NCBI GenBank assembly: GCA_030748215.1
Contig: JASMMK010000045.1
Span: 29,582 to 93,581, forward strand
Direction: 5' to 3'
DNA from: Candidatus Scalindua sp.
GTDB lineage: Bacteria > Planctomycetota > Brocadiia > Brocadiales > Scalinduaceae
DNA: 64,000 nucleotides
In this document: in pieces, positions 41,876-50,267 of the stretch
Numbering within the stretch: the first letter of the stretch is position 1
How the letters are laid out: the number at the start of each line of letters is the position of its first letter
Program-made: the position numbers and the translations under genes
Notes under the pieces: model-generated
The model's input: the letters and a program-made list of their open reading frames with translations, nothing else
Databases searched by the model: none
What the model was told of the DNA's origin: nothing

Positions 41876-42922
41876 TTATTTTGTAGCAACTTCTTTTGCA
41901 GTAGCTGCTTTGAATATGGAAATTAACATACTGACAAATATAACTGTCCATGCAATGTAAGCGAGATAGATAAAATATGTTGAAATGTTTGCGACAAACG
42001 GCATCTCTATAGCTTGAGAAAGCTTATAGGTACAGGCAGTATACATACCCAATGGGAAGACCATGCCCCAATCCAGTGGCGTATACTTAAACTGTTGTTT
42101 GCGTATGACAAATTTCCAAAATCCCAAGATTACTAATAGTGGTATCCACCATGTCCCAAATGACCAGAAAAACAGCGTGAACCCCTTCGTGAATGTTAAG
42201 ATTTCGGCAAAAGGGCCGCCTATTTTAGGGATAGTTAAGCATATTATGGAGCCTGCCAGAGTGGTGATAGCAATTGCGCCCATGTTGATCCAGTAAGGGG
42301 GTATCAATGCCTCAGGAACTAACTTGAAGAATACCAATCGGTAGAAAAGCAATGTAATCAAAATCACATAAAGGAATGAACCTATCAACCACCATACAAT
42401 GGAAGAAAACAACACAAAACTTCCATAGTCCCCAAAACTAGTTGCAAGCGCTGCACCAAGGACTGCAACGGAATGTGTTCCCACGGCAGATATGAGCCAG
42501 CCTCCGTGTATCACTGATTCAGGCCCTTCCTCACACTTGATGAAAAGTACACTGAATGAGACTAACGAAACAGCAAGCCAGAGAAAGATACCAAAATACC
42601 AGAAAATTTTTGCTACTTCAGGTTGGTTTACTATAGTGATAAATTGTGCGCCCAGTACATTTGTGGCTGCGACCGTGGTGAAAAATACCAGACTTAGTTT
42701 TGGATTGCAAAGGTCTTTATATAGACTCTCCCAGTACGCAAATACACGTATTGTCTGGAAAGGTAGAATAATCGCGTATGCAATGATATTTATATAAAAA
42801 AGCCCGTATGCAATACCTGTAAAACCTAAAAGCTTAGATGCAATGGATATTATGCCCGTAGACATTATCATAGCAAAATAAGCAGGGTGGAGCCCCTTGA
42901 TTGATTTAGTAATAGGGTTCAT
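41876..42922 (-). CDS. TDT-family transporter (TehA/SLAC1-like anion channel)
   Basis: The 348-residue protein has about ten hydrophobic segments with the family opening H-P-A-Y-F-A-M-I-M-S-T-G-I-I-S-I. Conserved Phe and Pro in the pore-lining helices are present (F-W-S-F-G-T-W-W-I-P). Related proteins carry tellurite/dicarboxylates (TehA, Mae1), sulphite (Ssu1) or small anions such as nitrate and chloride (SLAC1). In an anammox cell, an inorganic anion is attractive, but the substrate is not readable. Confidence 0.85.
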   Translation of the reverse strand: MNPITKSIKGLHPAYFAMIMSTGIISIASKLLGFTGIAYGLFYINIIAYAIILPFQTIRVFAYWESLYKDLCNPKLSLVFFTTVAATNVLGAQFITIVNQPEVAKIFWYFGIFLWLAVSLVSFSVLFIKCEEGPESVIHGGWLISAVGTHSVAVLGAALATSFGDYGSFVLFSSIVWWLIGSFLYVILITLLFYRLVFFKLVPEALIPPYWINMGAIAITTLAGSIICLTIPKIGGPFAEILTFTKGFTLFFWSFGTWWIPLLVILGFWKFVIRKQQFKYTPLDWGMVFPLGMYTACTYKLSQAIEMPFVANISTYFIYLAYIAWTVIFVSMLISIFKAATAKEVATK

Positions 42923-43053
42923 TACATGATTCCTTTCCTGTTAGATGAATTTTTAAGAAAATTGCCTATTTCCATTGTAAGAATAAGGGGTAATATTACA
43001 TTAACCGCAATAAAAATACCACAAAAATCAACTAAAACTGATTGTTGTCGTAT

Positions 43054-45621
43054 CTACTTATATAAAAACAGCATGATATAGGTGATGGATAGCACCAACG
43101 GTACTGTTCCCTGGATGGCGAATATCCGGAATTGAAGGTTTTGAGCAATTTTATTCAGGATAATCTTATAAGTAAGATGTTCGGTTAAGAATAGTCCCGT
43201 GAGAACTGTGAGCAGCTGAAAGGTAGTTGTGAAACTGAGGTCCAGCTTATAAATACTAAGTATCATTAGAGAACCCTTCACATTACCAAAAACATCAACA
43301 GAATAGTGAGATATAAATCCGAATAAGATGAGCGGTATAAGCGTATAACCAAAGTGCTTAAGATGTTCAATTACCGTCTCATTTAATATCCGTGCTGTAA
43401 AAAAGTTAATGGCAAGATTCAGGCTTAGTGCAAACATTATGGGAATTGAGAATACAAGAAGATAATTTGCCGGGACGATATTTGTTGTAGTAAATATTTC
43501 AGCTATTAATAAACCGGAAAGTATAATTGAGAATATTGCTCCGGGCAGAGATGGCTGTTTCAATGAACTTATTTCTGCGCCTGGGATTCTGAGATTCAAG
43601 CGTGTCGCAAGATGTGTACAGTTTTTGATACAATTCAGGCAGACCTTGCAGTATCTGTTATCCGACAGGAATTGCAGGTGCAGAAACATCGGACACGGGT
43701 CTACCTTTTCCGATCCCTTAAAACAGTCATGTGTTGTACATATTGTGTTACATACATTCCTGTTTGCACGTATTTCTATCAAGGAAGACATGGAAAACAG
43801 ACTGATCATTCCACCCAGAGGGCACAGGTGTCTACACCAGGCAGATTTTTCAAAAATAAAGTCTACAATTATGGCTGCAAATAAAATAGTGAATATTAGA
43901 AAAGCCGTTTTACTGATTGATGCGGACATATGAGTATACTCTTCCAGGAATAAAATGGATATAAATCCAATACCCATAATCCAGGCATCATGTCTTTTTA
44001 TAAATTCCGGGATTGGCATTCTCAAATTACGTTTATTTAGAAATTTGGAAATGGAGTATATGGGGCATATACCGCATCCAAAGCGAGCAGTAAAAAGAAA
44101 TAGTACAAATAAGAGAGGTATGCTTAACTGCCAGCATAAGATCAAAGTCACATTTTTTCCTCCTATTGAAATTTCAGATTGCATTGCAAGCAGGCAAAGG
44201 AGTGTAATAAAAGCTATCAAAGTAACTGTTTTGATTGCTGAAATAAACCCGGGACTCTTACATAGTTTTTCGACTATGGTTATATTCAGAAGGTTGGCTC
44301 TTTTTTCATCCTCTATAGCTGTTGGCTCACCCAGGAAAATCACTTCCTCTTCAATGTCTTTCTCTGATTCTGAAAGCGTGATTGCGCGTTCAATCACATT
44401 CTCCAGCTCCTTTACATTTCCGGGGTAGTCATATTTCAGTAATTTGTTTGTGGCATCCTTTGAAAACGTTTTTTTCGACGTGTGTCTTATGTTACTTATT
44501 TTATCTGTAAAATGTTCTATAAGGGATGGAATGTCTTTCTTGTGTTCACACAGAGGTGGGATCTCCAGTTTTTGTGCGCTTAACATCTGGAACAGTCTCT
44601 GGCCTAGTTGCTTCTGCATTATGTTGATATCTGTGGTCGTCACAATGGTCCTTACATTTGAATGTACCGATTCTGTGTCACCTATCCTCAGGAATTTGCC
44701 GGTTTCTAAAAAACGCAAAAAACGTTCCTGAATGTTTAATGACATGTTTTCTATGTTTTTGATAATCAGAGTTCCATTATTTACCAGCTCCAGGCACCCT
44801 ATCCTCTTTTCCTGATCAGCGGTATATATAATTTTTTCTCTTCCGAATATCTCACTCTCTGTGTGGTCTAGCTGTCTTCTCTCATTTTGGATGGCAGCTC
44901 TCTCCTTCCTTCTCTCTTTTGGTAGTACTATTTCAAACACAGGGGATTTCGCCTTTGCGCTGTCCATATGAATTTTTCTGGAAAGAATCTCTTTTCCCGT
45001 GCCTGGTTTGCCGATAATTGTAACAATTGCATCATTTTTTGAATATTTATCAGCTTCATTGAATACTCTCTGCATTCTTTTAGATTTCCAGACTACTCCG
45101 CTATACTGATGTACCTTTGCTTTCTGAAGATATTTGCTTAAGGCAATTTCATGCTTTTTGATATCAATACTTAATATGTTCTGTTTTATCATTCGGTCGG
45201 CAAATAATCTGTTGAAATGTTTGCTAATCTGGGGGTTTTCTGAAATGACTTCATCAAAATCACTCTTCGTAATAAAGTAAAGAAGTGAATCTTCATTTGT
45301 TTTTACTGTGGCACAACAGGTTTCGCCGGTGAGCAGAGACATCTCACCAAAGCATTCTCCATCCGGAATAGTAGCAATATCAAAATCTCCATCATCTGAT
45401 TCGGATACAACTCTGGGTCTTCCTGACTTGACCAAATAGAGGCGATTTCCGGGTGAGTTCTGCTTGATAATGATAGTATCTTTGGCAAAGGTGTACATCT
45501 GTATCTTCTCAGAGATTTTTTCTAATGATTCTTTAGAAAGCTCTTTAAAGATAGAGATTTTCCCTAAGAAATTTACTATATCACCAGTCTCTTTTTCAGA
45601 TGTTGTTGGTCTCTTTTCCAT
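43054..45621 (-). CDS. Fusion of CNB fold, degenerate sigma-54 AAA+ domain and NapH-like membrane Fe-S domain
   Basis: Residues about 20-145 are a CRP-like cyclic-nucleotide-binding fold (I-F-K-E-L-S, C-F-G-E-M-S-L-L-T-G-E-T-C-C-A-T-V); the Arg that binds the phosphate in CRP is Cys. Residues about 180-430 are a sigma-54-activator AAA+ domain with Walker A G-K-P-G-T-G-K-E. However, GAFTGA is replaced by I-I-Y-T-A-D and Walker B D-E by K-N, so it should not remodel sigma-54. In place of a helix-turn-helix, several membrane helices follow with C-G-I-C-P, C-R-H-L-C-P-L-G-G, C-N-T-I-C and C-K-V-C-L-N-C-I-K-N-C, as in NapH/NosR-type polyferredoxins. The ATG at 45621 is preferred over a TTG at 45642. 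The cyclase gene lies just upstream. Confidence 0.85.
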   Translation of the reverse strand: MEKRPTTSEKETGDIVNFLGKISIFKELSKESLEKISEKIQMYTFAKDTIIIKQNSPGNRLYLVKSGRPRVVSESDDGDFDIATIPDGECFGEMSLLTGETCCATVKTNEDSLLYFITKSDFDEVISENPQISKHFNRLFADRMIKQNILSIDIKKHEIALSKYLQKAKVHQYSGVVWKSKRMQRVFNEADKYSKNDAIVTIIGKPGTGKEILSRKIHMDSAKAKSPVFEIVLPKERRKERAAIQNERRQLDHTESEIFGREKIIYTADQEKRIGCLELVNNGTLIIKNIENMSLNIQERFLRFLETGKFLRIGDTESVHSNVRTIVTTTDINIMQKQLGQRLFQMLSAQKLEIPPLCEHKKDIPSLIEHFTDKISNIRHTSKKTFSKDATNKLLKYDYPGNVKELENVIERAITLSESEKDIEEEVIFLGEPTAIEDEKRANLLNITIVEKLCKSPGFISAIKTVTLIAFITLLCLLAMQSEISIGGKNVTLILCWQLSIPLLFVLFLFTARFGCGICPIYSISKFLNKRNLRMPIPEFIKRHDAWIMGIGFISILFLEEYTHMSASISKTAFLIFTILFAAIIVDFIFEKSAWCRHLCPLGGMISLFSMSSLIEIRANRNVCNTICTTHDCFKGSEKVDPCPMFLHLQFLSDNRYCKVCLNCIKNCTHLATRLNLRIPGAEISSLKQPSLPGAIFSIILSGLLIAEIFTTTNIVPANYLLVFSIPIMFALSLNLAINFFTARILNETVIEHLKHFGYTLIPLILFGFISHYSVDVFGNVKGSLMILSIYKLDLSFTTTFQLLTVLTGLFLTEHLTYKIILNKIAQNLQFRIFAIQGTVPLVLSITYIMLFLYK

Positions 45622-45649
45622 TTTTTTTATTTGATTGCTCAAAAAGTTG

Positions 45650-45722
45650 AGAAAAACTTATAAATTTACAACCACCCCTTTTCCACTCCTTCGCAAGGAG
45701 GGGACTGACGAGGAGGTTTTCC
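45650..45722. repeat. Palindrome between cyclase and CNB-AAA gene
   Basis: ctccttcgcaaggag near 45687-45701 is a hairpin, flanked by gttgagaaaaac and gttttcctcaac, which pair around it. There is no clear T run; it could be a processing site, weak terminator or dispersed element. Confidence 0.5.
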
Positions 45723-45745
45723 TCAACTTTTATGTAACTACCTTT

Positions 45746-47998
45746 TTACTTAGCGGTTAATATGTAAACGCCATCCCAATTTTCCGGAGGAGGATCTTGT
45801 ATGTAGCCTTTACATCTCTCTACATATGTCAATGATGGCCCGTCATGAGGGTCTTTGTTAAGAGCTTTTTGAAAAAAGTCTATTGCTTTCTGCCACTCTT
45901 TCTCCCTATACATTTTCAGGCCATCTTCATACAGTTTAATTACCTCTCTTTTCGATTTTTCTATTTGCCCTTTTCTGTCGATGAGTTCATACACCTTGAC
46001 CGGTTTCTCCTTCCCTGCAACCCGTATCATATCCAGCTCTCTGGCCTCTATATGGTCTTTGGCCAGTTCATAAGTTCTTTCGCTTATCATGGTGTAGGTT
46101 CCATAATACTTGTTGGCTGCCTCAAGTCTGGCTCCGAGATTAACTTCGTCACCAATCACGGTATATGAAAGCCTGTTCGTTGAACCTACATTTCCCACAA
46201 GCACTCGGCCGGTGTTCAGACCGATCCTGGCCTTTATCTGAAGCCGTCCTTCCTCTTTAAATTTTGCGTTTAGCTCGCCTATTCTTTTCTGGTTGTCAAT
46301 AGTAGTCAGGCAGGCTTTAACCGCATGGTCCGGCTGTTCCAGTGGCGCTCCGAACGCGGCGACGACTGCATCACCGATGTACTTGTCCAGAAATCCTCCA
46401 TGGTCGAGAATCTGGTCTGTCATCTCACTCAAATATTCATTAAGGAGTTCTATCAATTCTGCCGGTTGCAGCTTCTCTGAAATAGAGCTGAACTTTTCAA
46501 TATCTGAGAAATAGACGGTGACCTCCCTCTCTTCACCGCCAAGCTTAATATTCTCGGGTTCTTTTAGTATTTCGTGTACAACCTTTGGGTCCATAAAGTT
46601 TTCAAATGCGGATCTTACCCCTTTTCTCATCTTCTCTTCGGACATAAAACGATACATAATAATTGAAGAAAAACATGAAATAACTGTGACACTCGGGTAC
46701 GTTACATTCAACCACGTTCCGTCACCTGCGAATCGTTCATAAACGTAATAGTTATACCCAAACCATAATGATGTACTTGCCACACCACCCCATATTGCGG
46801 GTAGCAGAGGAAGGAAAATACCCATTACAAGGCTTATGCAGATAATTGCCAGTAAGTCCTGAAACATCTCTCCTCTTCCTCTTGTCAGAAACTTTTCATG
46901 CAGAATATTTTCAGTAACGGTTGCATGCTTTTCTACACCCGGTGTCTGTGATGAAAATGGAGTTGCTATATAGTCGCCCAGACCGGATGCCGTTGCGCCT
47001 ACAAAAACTATTTTATTCCTGAATGCGTCAGAAGGTATCTTGCCATCTATGACATCACAGACAGAATAATATTTAAATGTAGAAGCCGGTCCGCAGTAGT
47101 TGATCATCATCCGGTTCCAGCTGTCTATAGGGATTTCAGTCTCCTTGAAGATCAGCTTATCTGTCAGCACCAGTTTCAACTCACCGTAATCAAGATTCTT
47201 AAATACTCTGGATACCTGGACACCAAGGGGGGGGTAAAATTCATTCTCATACTGAATAGCCATATATTCGCTTCTGACTATGCCGGAATAGTCTACGTTT
47301 GTATCCACAAATCCCTGATAAGTTACCCATTCTGCAAACTGATCAATCATATTGGTAACTCCAACAGCCCTCTTTGGCCGATAGTTTGCCAGTAGATTAT
47401 TCATCACCTCTTTTCTGTTTTTAGAGGAGAGAATAGTCAATGTGTTGCCGTCAGAACTTTTCTCTTTGGATGTCTTGCCTCCGGTACCGATCAGAACAGG
47501 GAAATAAGCGGATTCCTTCAGCAGCTCTCTTCCGAGTGCCGATACATCTTTTCCCGTATATTCAGTGGATATTAACTGTGCTTCATCAACAAATTCAATC
47601 GAAGAGATAATGTCTAAACCGTTATCTTCAACAGCCCTTCTAAATGATTCCTGGAGCCTGGAATCTTCATCAAAATCTTTTCTTCTCTTCTGTAATGCCG
47701 CAAGAAATTTCTCTTTTTCCTGCCCTCCAGGTAGGTAACTCCGCAGCTGCGAATTATTATACTTCCCCGTCAGAGTATCAAGGGCTTCCAGTATGTCGAC
47801 GTTTTGTCTCTCGGTGTACATAACATCCAGGGCAAGAAGCCTTGCGCCTGCGTCAGTTATCCTATCAACAAATTGTGAGACATAACGCCTGGGCCATGGA
47901 TAGCGTCCCAGCTTCTTTATGCTCTTCTCATCTATTGCGACTATTACAATCTCGTTACCGGGATCACGCTTTCCCCTGATTTGAAACCTGACATCCAT
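45746..47998 (-). CDS. CHASE2-class III adenylate/guanylate cyclase with C-terminal TPR
   Basis: From the first ATG (47998) the protein starts inside a CHASE2 sensor (D-V-R-F-Q-I-R-G, I-V-I-V-A-I-D-E-K-S-I, Y-P-W-P-R), which spans about 390 residues. Three membrane helices follow (about 395-460). The cyclase domain (about 495-670) keeps all key residues: F-S-D-I-E-K-F, K-Y-I-G-D-A-V-V-A-A-F-G and Y-T-V-I-G-D-E-V-N-L-G-A-R-L. A TPR-like tail closes it. The membrane helix expected before CHASE2 is encoded upstream in the same frame, but without a normal start codon (see findings). It makes a cyclic nucleotide in response to an extracytoplasmic signal. Confidence 0.92.
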   Translation of the reverse strand: MDVRFQIRGKRDPGNEIVIVAIDEKSIKKLGRYPWPRRYVSQFVDRITDAGARLLALDVMYTERQNVDILEALDTLTGKYNNSQLRSYLPGGQEKEKFLAALQKRRKDFDEDSRLQESFRRAVEDNGLDIISSIEFVDEAQLISTEYTGKDVSALGRELLKESAYFPVLIGTGGKTSKEKSSDGNTLTILSSKNRKEVMNNLLANYRPKRAVGVTNMIDQFAEWVTYQGFVDTNVDYSGIVRSEYMAIQYENEFYPPLGVQVSRVFKNLDYGELKLVLTDKLIFKETEIPIDSWNRMMINYCGPASTFKYYSVCDVIDGKIPSDAFRNKIVFVGATASGLGDYIATPFSSQTPGVEKHATVTENILHEKFLTRGRGEMFQDLLAIICISLVMGIFLPLLPAIWGGVASTSLWFGYNYYVYERFAGDGTWLNVTYPSVTVISCFSSIIMYRFMSEEKMRKGVRSAFENFMDPKVVHEILKEPENIKLGGEEREVTVYFSDIEKFSSISEKLQPAELIELLNEYLSEMTDQILDHGGFLDKYIGDAVVAAFGAPLEQPDHAVKACLTTIDNQKRIGELNAKFKEEGRLQIKARIGLNTGRVLVGNVGSTNRLSYTVIGDEVNLGARLEAANKYYGTYTMISERTYELAKDHIEARELDMIRVAGKEKPVKVYELIDRKGQIEKSKREVIKLYEDGLKMYREKEWQKAIDFFQKALNKDPHDGPSLTYVERCKGYIQDPPPENWDGVYILTAK

Positions 47999-48176
47999 GG
48001 ATTTCCGTTCAATTGCCTTGAAAATTCTCAGCGCCTTAAACGTATCACGGTCTTCAAGATTATAAATTGTAATTACTACGATGAAGATAAGGGTTGAGAA
48101 ATGAAAAATTGCGTTATAAGTAAAATGAAATTTTATTGTGACAAAAGAAATATAAGTACCTGCATACTTATTCGTT

Positions 48177-48800
48177 TTGTTTCAAATCAAAGAGGTGTTG
48201 TCGGACGATAACGTATTCAAGGAACTGGTCAACAAAGATGCATTGTCTGACGATAGCGTATTCAAGGAATTGATTGGCAAAGAGGCATTGCCGGACAATA
48301 ACGTATACAGGGAATTGATTGAACGTGGTGTTGCAACATACGAAGACGGCTGCAGGGCAATTTCAGCTTATGTAGGTATACAGGCTGATACAATGACATT
48401 TGAGAAGGTGGTATCGGCACTCAAGAAAAAGGAGATAGTTGATAAGAGGTGGGAGTATGCACCAGATAAAACACTTACACGCGCGGTAATGGCTTATATG
48501 ATTTTCAAGGTACTTGATATGAAAGGCGGCTTTACTATGCACGTGGCAGATGGCATAGGGCGTTTTACCAGCTTTGTGTGCAGGAAACTCGGGATAAGTG
48601 ATGACTTCACCGTACCTGATATTGGTATAGGCAGGCGTTATGCTTTTCTGGAATTCCAGTTCAAGGGTATTATACCTCGGGGCAACAAAAGAACATTTCT
48701 TACAGGCCATGACCTGATGGCAATTATGTATGGATTAGAGCAGTATATCAAGGGAGAAGAAGCGGAAAAAAAGAAAAAGAAAAAGAAAGAGAAGACCTAG
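48177..48800 (+). CDS. Hypothetical protein with N-terminal short repeats and Lys-rich tail
   Basis: I do not recognise this 207-residue protein. The N-terminus repeats a 16-residue unit nearly three times (D-N-V-F-K-E-L-V-N-K-D-A-L-S-D and variants). The middle has L-T-R-A-V-M-A-Y-M-I-F-K-V-L-D-M-K-G-G and the end is E-K-K-K-K-K-K-K-E-K-T. No signal peptide. The start is uncertain: the frame opens at 48156, TTG 48177 and GTG 48192 are candidates. It is divergent from the cyclase. Confidence 0.6.
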   Translation: MFQIKEVLSDDNVFKELVNKDALSDDSVFKELIGKEALPDNNVYRELIERGVATYEDGCRAISAYVGIQADTMTFEKVVSALKKKEIVDKRWEYAPDKTLTRAVMAYMIFKVLDMKGGFTMHVADGIGRFTSFVCRKLGISDDFTVPDIGIGRRYAFLEFQFKGIIPRGNKRTFLTGHDLMAIMYGLEQYIKGEEAEKKKKKKKEKT

Positions 48801-48906
48801 TCTTGCCATGGCTCCATAGTTCGGAAAAACGGTTTAAACGGCTTAAACTGTATCTGCTCAGCGACTTTAGCTTACTTCAAGTTTCAGGTAATTTTAACTT
48901 CTCTGT

Positions 48907-49971
48907 TTATATCAGAGCGGTTTTGTGATTTATCAAATTCAGATCGCTTATGCCAAGTCCGTATTTGGCAGCGGTCTCAATGTGCTTTGGAGTGTTTGGA
49001 CGATTAAATAGAGAGCGCAACTCTTTCTCTATCCGCTTTTCCTCTATAATGTTCATTCCTATCGTATCAAGGGCTACAGGGTCCTTGCTCAATATGATTC
49101 TGTTACTGTTCCATGTGTGTCTTTTTTGTGGCATTGGCCCTCCTTCGTAAAGACCAACTATACCGTTGCAGATGTGGAGTTTTATCTTCTCCTTTACTAT
49201 CGGTATTGAATTTATGGCTGCAATAAAGGGATCACATGAATTGTCGTGGAAGTTATCTGGACGACTGACAACACCGTGAGAAATATTCTTAAGAGCAATG
49301 CTTACACCCGCAAGGCCATGGTCTTTTAGCAAACCCAGGTTTATCAGTGAATCAACTTCGCTTGTCAGTATCCTGCTTATCTTAACGGCGCCATAGCCAC
49401 TGTCATACTCTCTGTATGAGCTGCCGGAATCAAGGGCCTCTTTCCCTCCACCTCCGTCTGTGGTATATGTTCTCACACCTTTAAAAGATCTGTTTATTTT
49501 GAATCCTGATGTGAGAAAGTAATGCTTATATTGGTCCCATATGATGATATTGTTCTCTTTCACTCCAATGCTTTTCAGCGCATCAACTATAGCCCAGCAA
49601 ATCTGGTAGTTGCCTGCAAGGATGTCAGCGCCAAGGCCGTTTATCTTTATGCCTACTCTTTCGTCCTCGTGAAAAAGTGATTTCCAGGCGGCCTTCGGGT
49701 TATCTGTTCCGGTAAGCAGAGTTATGCCGGAGTCCATCATCTGTTTGACCTGTGAGATGTTCGGAGTCATTCCTTTTATTATTTCTGTCCTGCTTTTAAC
49801 GTCAACGACAAGGGACTGCAGGTTTGTTTTGCTGTCTGGTTCTGAATTAGTTTTTGTGTCATCAGGTAGGGGGTCAAGAGGTAATGGTATTTGAGACAGA
49901 AACACACCACTCAGCAGTGTATTAACACATGTCTCCTTGATAAATTCTCTGCGGGTTTTATCATTGCTCAT
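48907..49971 (-). CDS. Tat-exported DUF362 protein
   Basis: The N-terminus K-T-R-R-E-F-I-K-E is a twin-arginine signal followed by a hydrophobic segment, so the protein is probably exported folded. The rest shows the DUF362 pattern: G-I-K-I-N-G-L, I-I-I-W-D-Q, L-I-N-L-G-L-L-K-D-H-G-L-A-G-V-S, K-N-I-S-H-G, C-N-G-I-V and S-K-D-P-V-A-L-D-T-I-G. Such proteins are often linked to Fe-S or tungsten-type enzymes but their chemistry is unsettled. No Cys cluster motif is present here. Confidence 0.85.
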   Translation of the reverse strand: MSNDKTRREFIKETCVNTLLSGVFLSQIPLPLDPLPDDTKTNSEPDSKTNLQSLVVDVKSRTEIIKGMTPNISQVKQMMDSGITLLTGTDNPKAAWKSLFHEDERVGIKINGLGADILAGNYQICWAIVDALKSIGVKENNIIIWDQYKHYFLTSGFKINRSFKGVRTYTTDGGGGKEALDSGSSYREYDSGYGAVKISRILTSEVDSLINLGLLKDHGLAGVSIALKNISHGVVSRPDNFHDNSCDPFIAAINSIPIVKEKIKLHICNGIVGLYEGGPMPQKRHTWNSNRIILSKDPVALDTIGMNIIEEKRIEKELRSLFNRPNTPKHIETAAKYGLGISDLNLINHKTALI

Positions 49972-50267
49972 AATAATCTCTCCTCAATCAGGTAATAGAT
50001 TATCAGCAGATAATCGAATTCTCCAATATTTCTATTTAATTCAATATGATTACATTCTAGCATTCTAATTGGGCACATTCAATTGTAGAATTATCGTGTT
50101 TTGTGGTGGCATATAAGGGCGGAGGAGGTTATATTTCCATTTTAAGCCTGATATATGGAACAGTACTTTGTTATACTAAATGAGAACATATATTTAATAA
50201 TAATGACCTCTGATCGTATAGATAGTTCACTAAACAAAATAGAGCTAAAGTAAAGGGGATATCTAAA
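49972..50267. other. Divergent intergenic region before cusBA
   Basis: AT-rich DNA with no gene or repeat that I can support. It should hold promoters for the DUF362 gene and the efflux operon. No obvious metal-regulator dyad was found by eye. Confidence 0.4.

Noticed and set aside
43054..45621. Active sigma-54-dependent transcription activator
   Set aside because: GAFTGA, Walker B acids and a helix-turn-helix are all missing, and the C-terminus is a membrane Fe-S domain.
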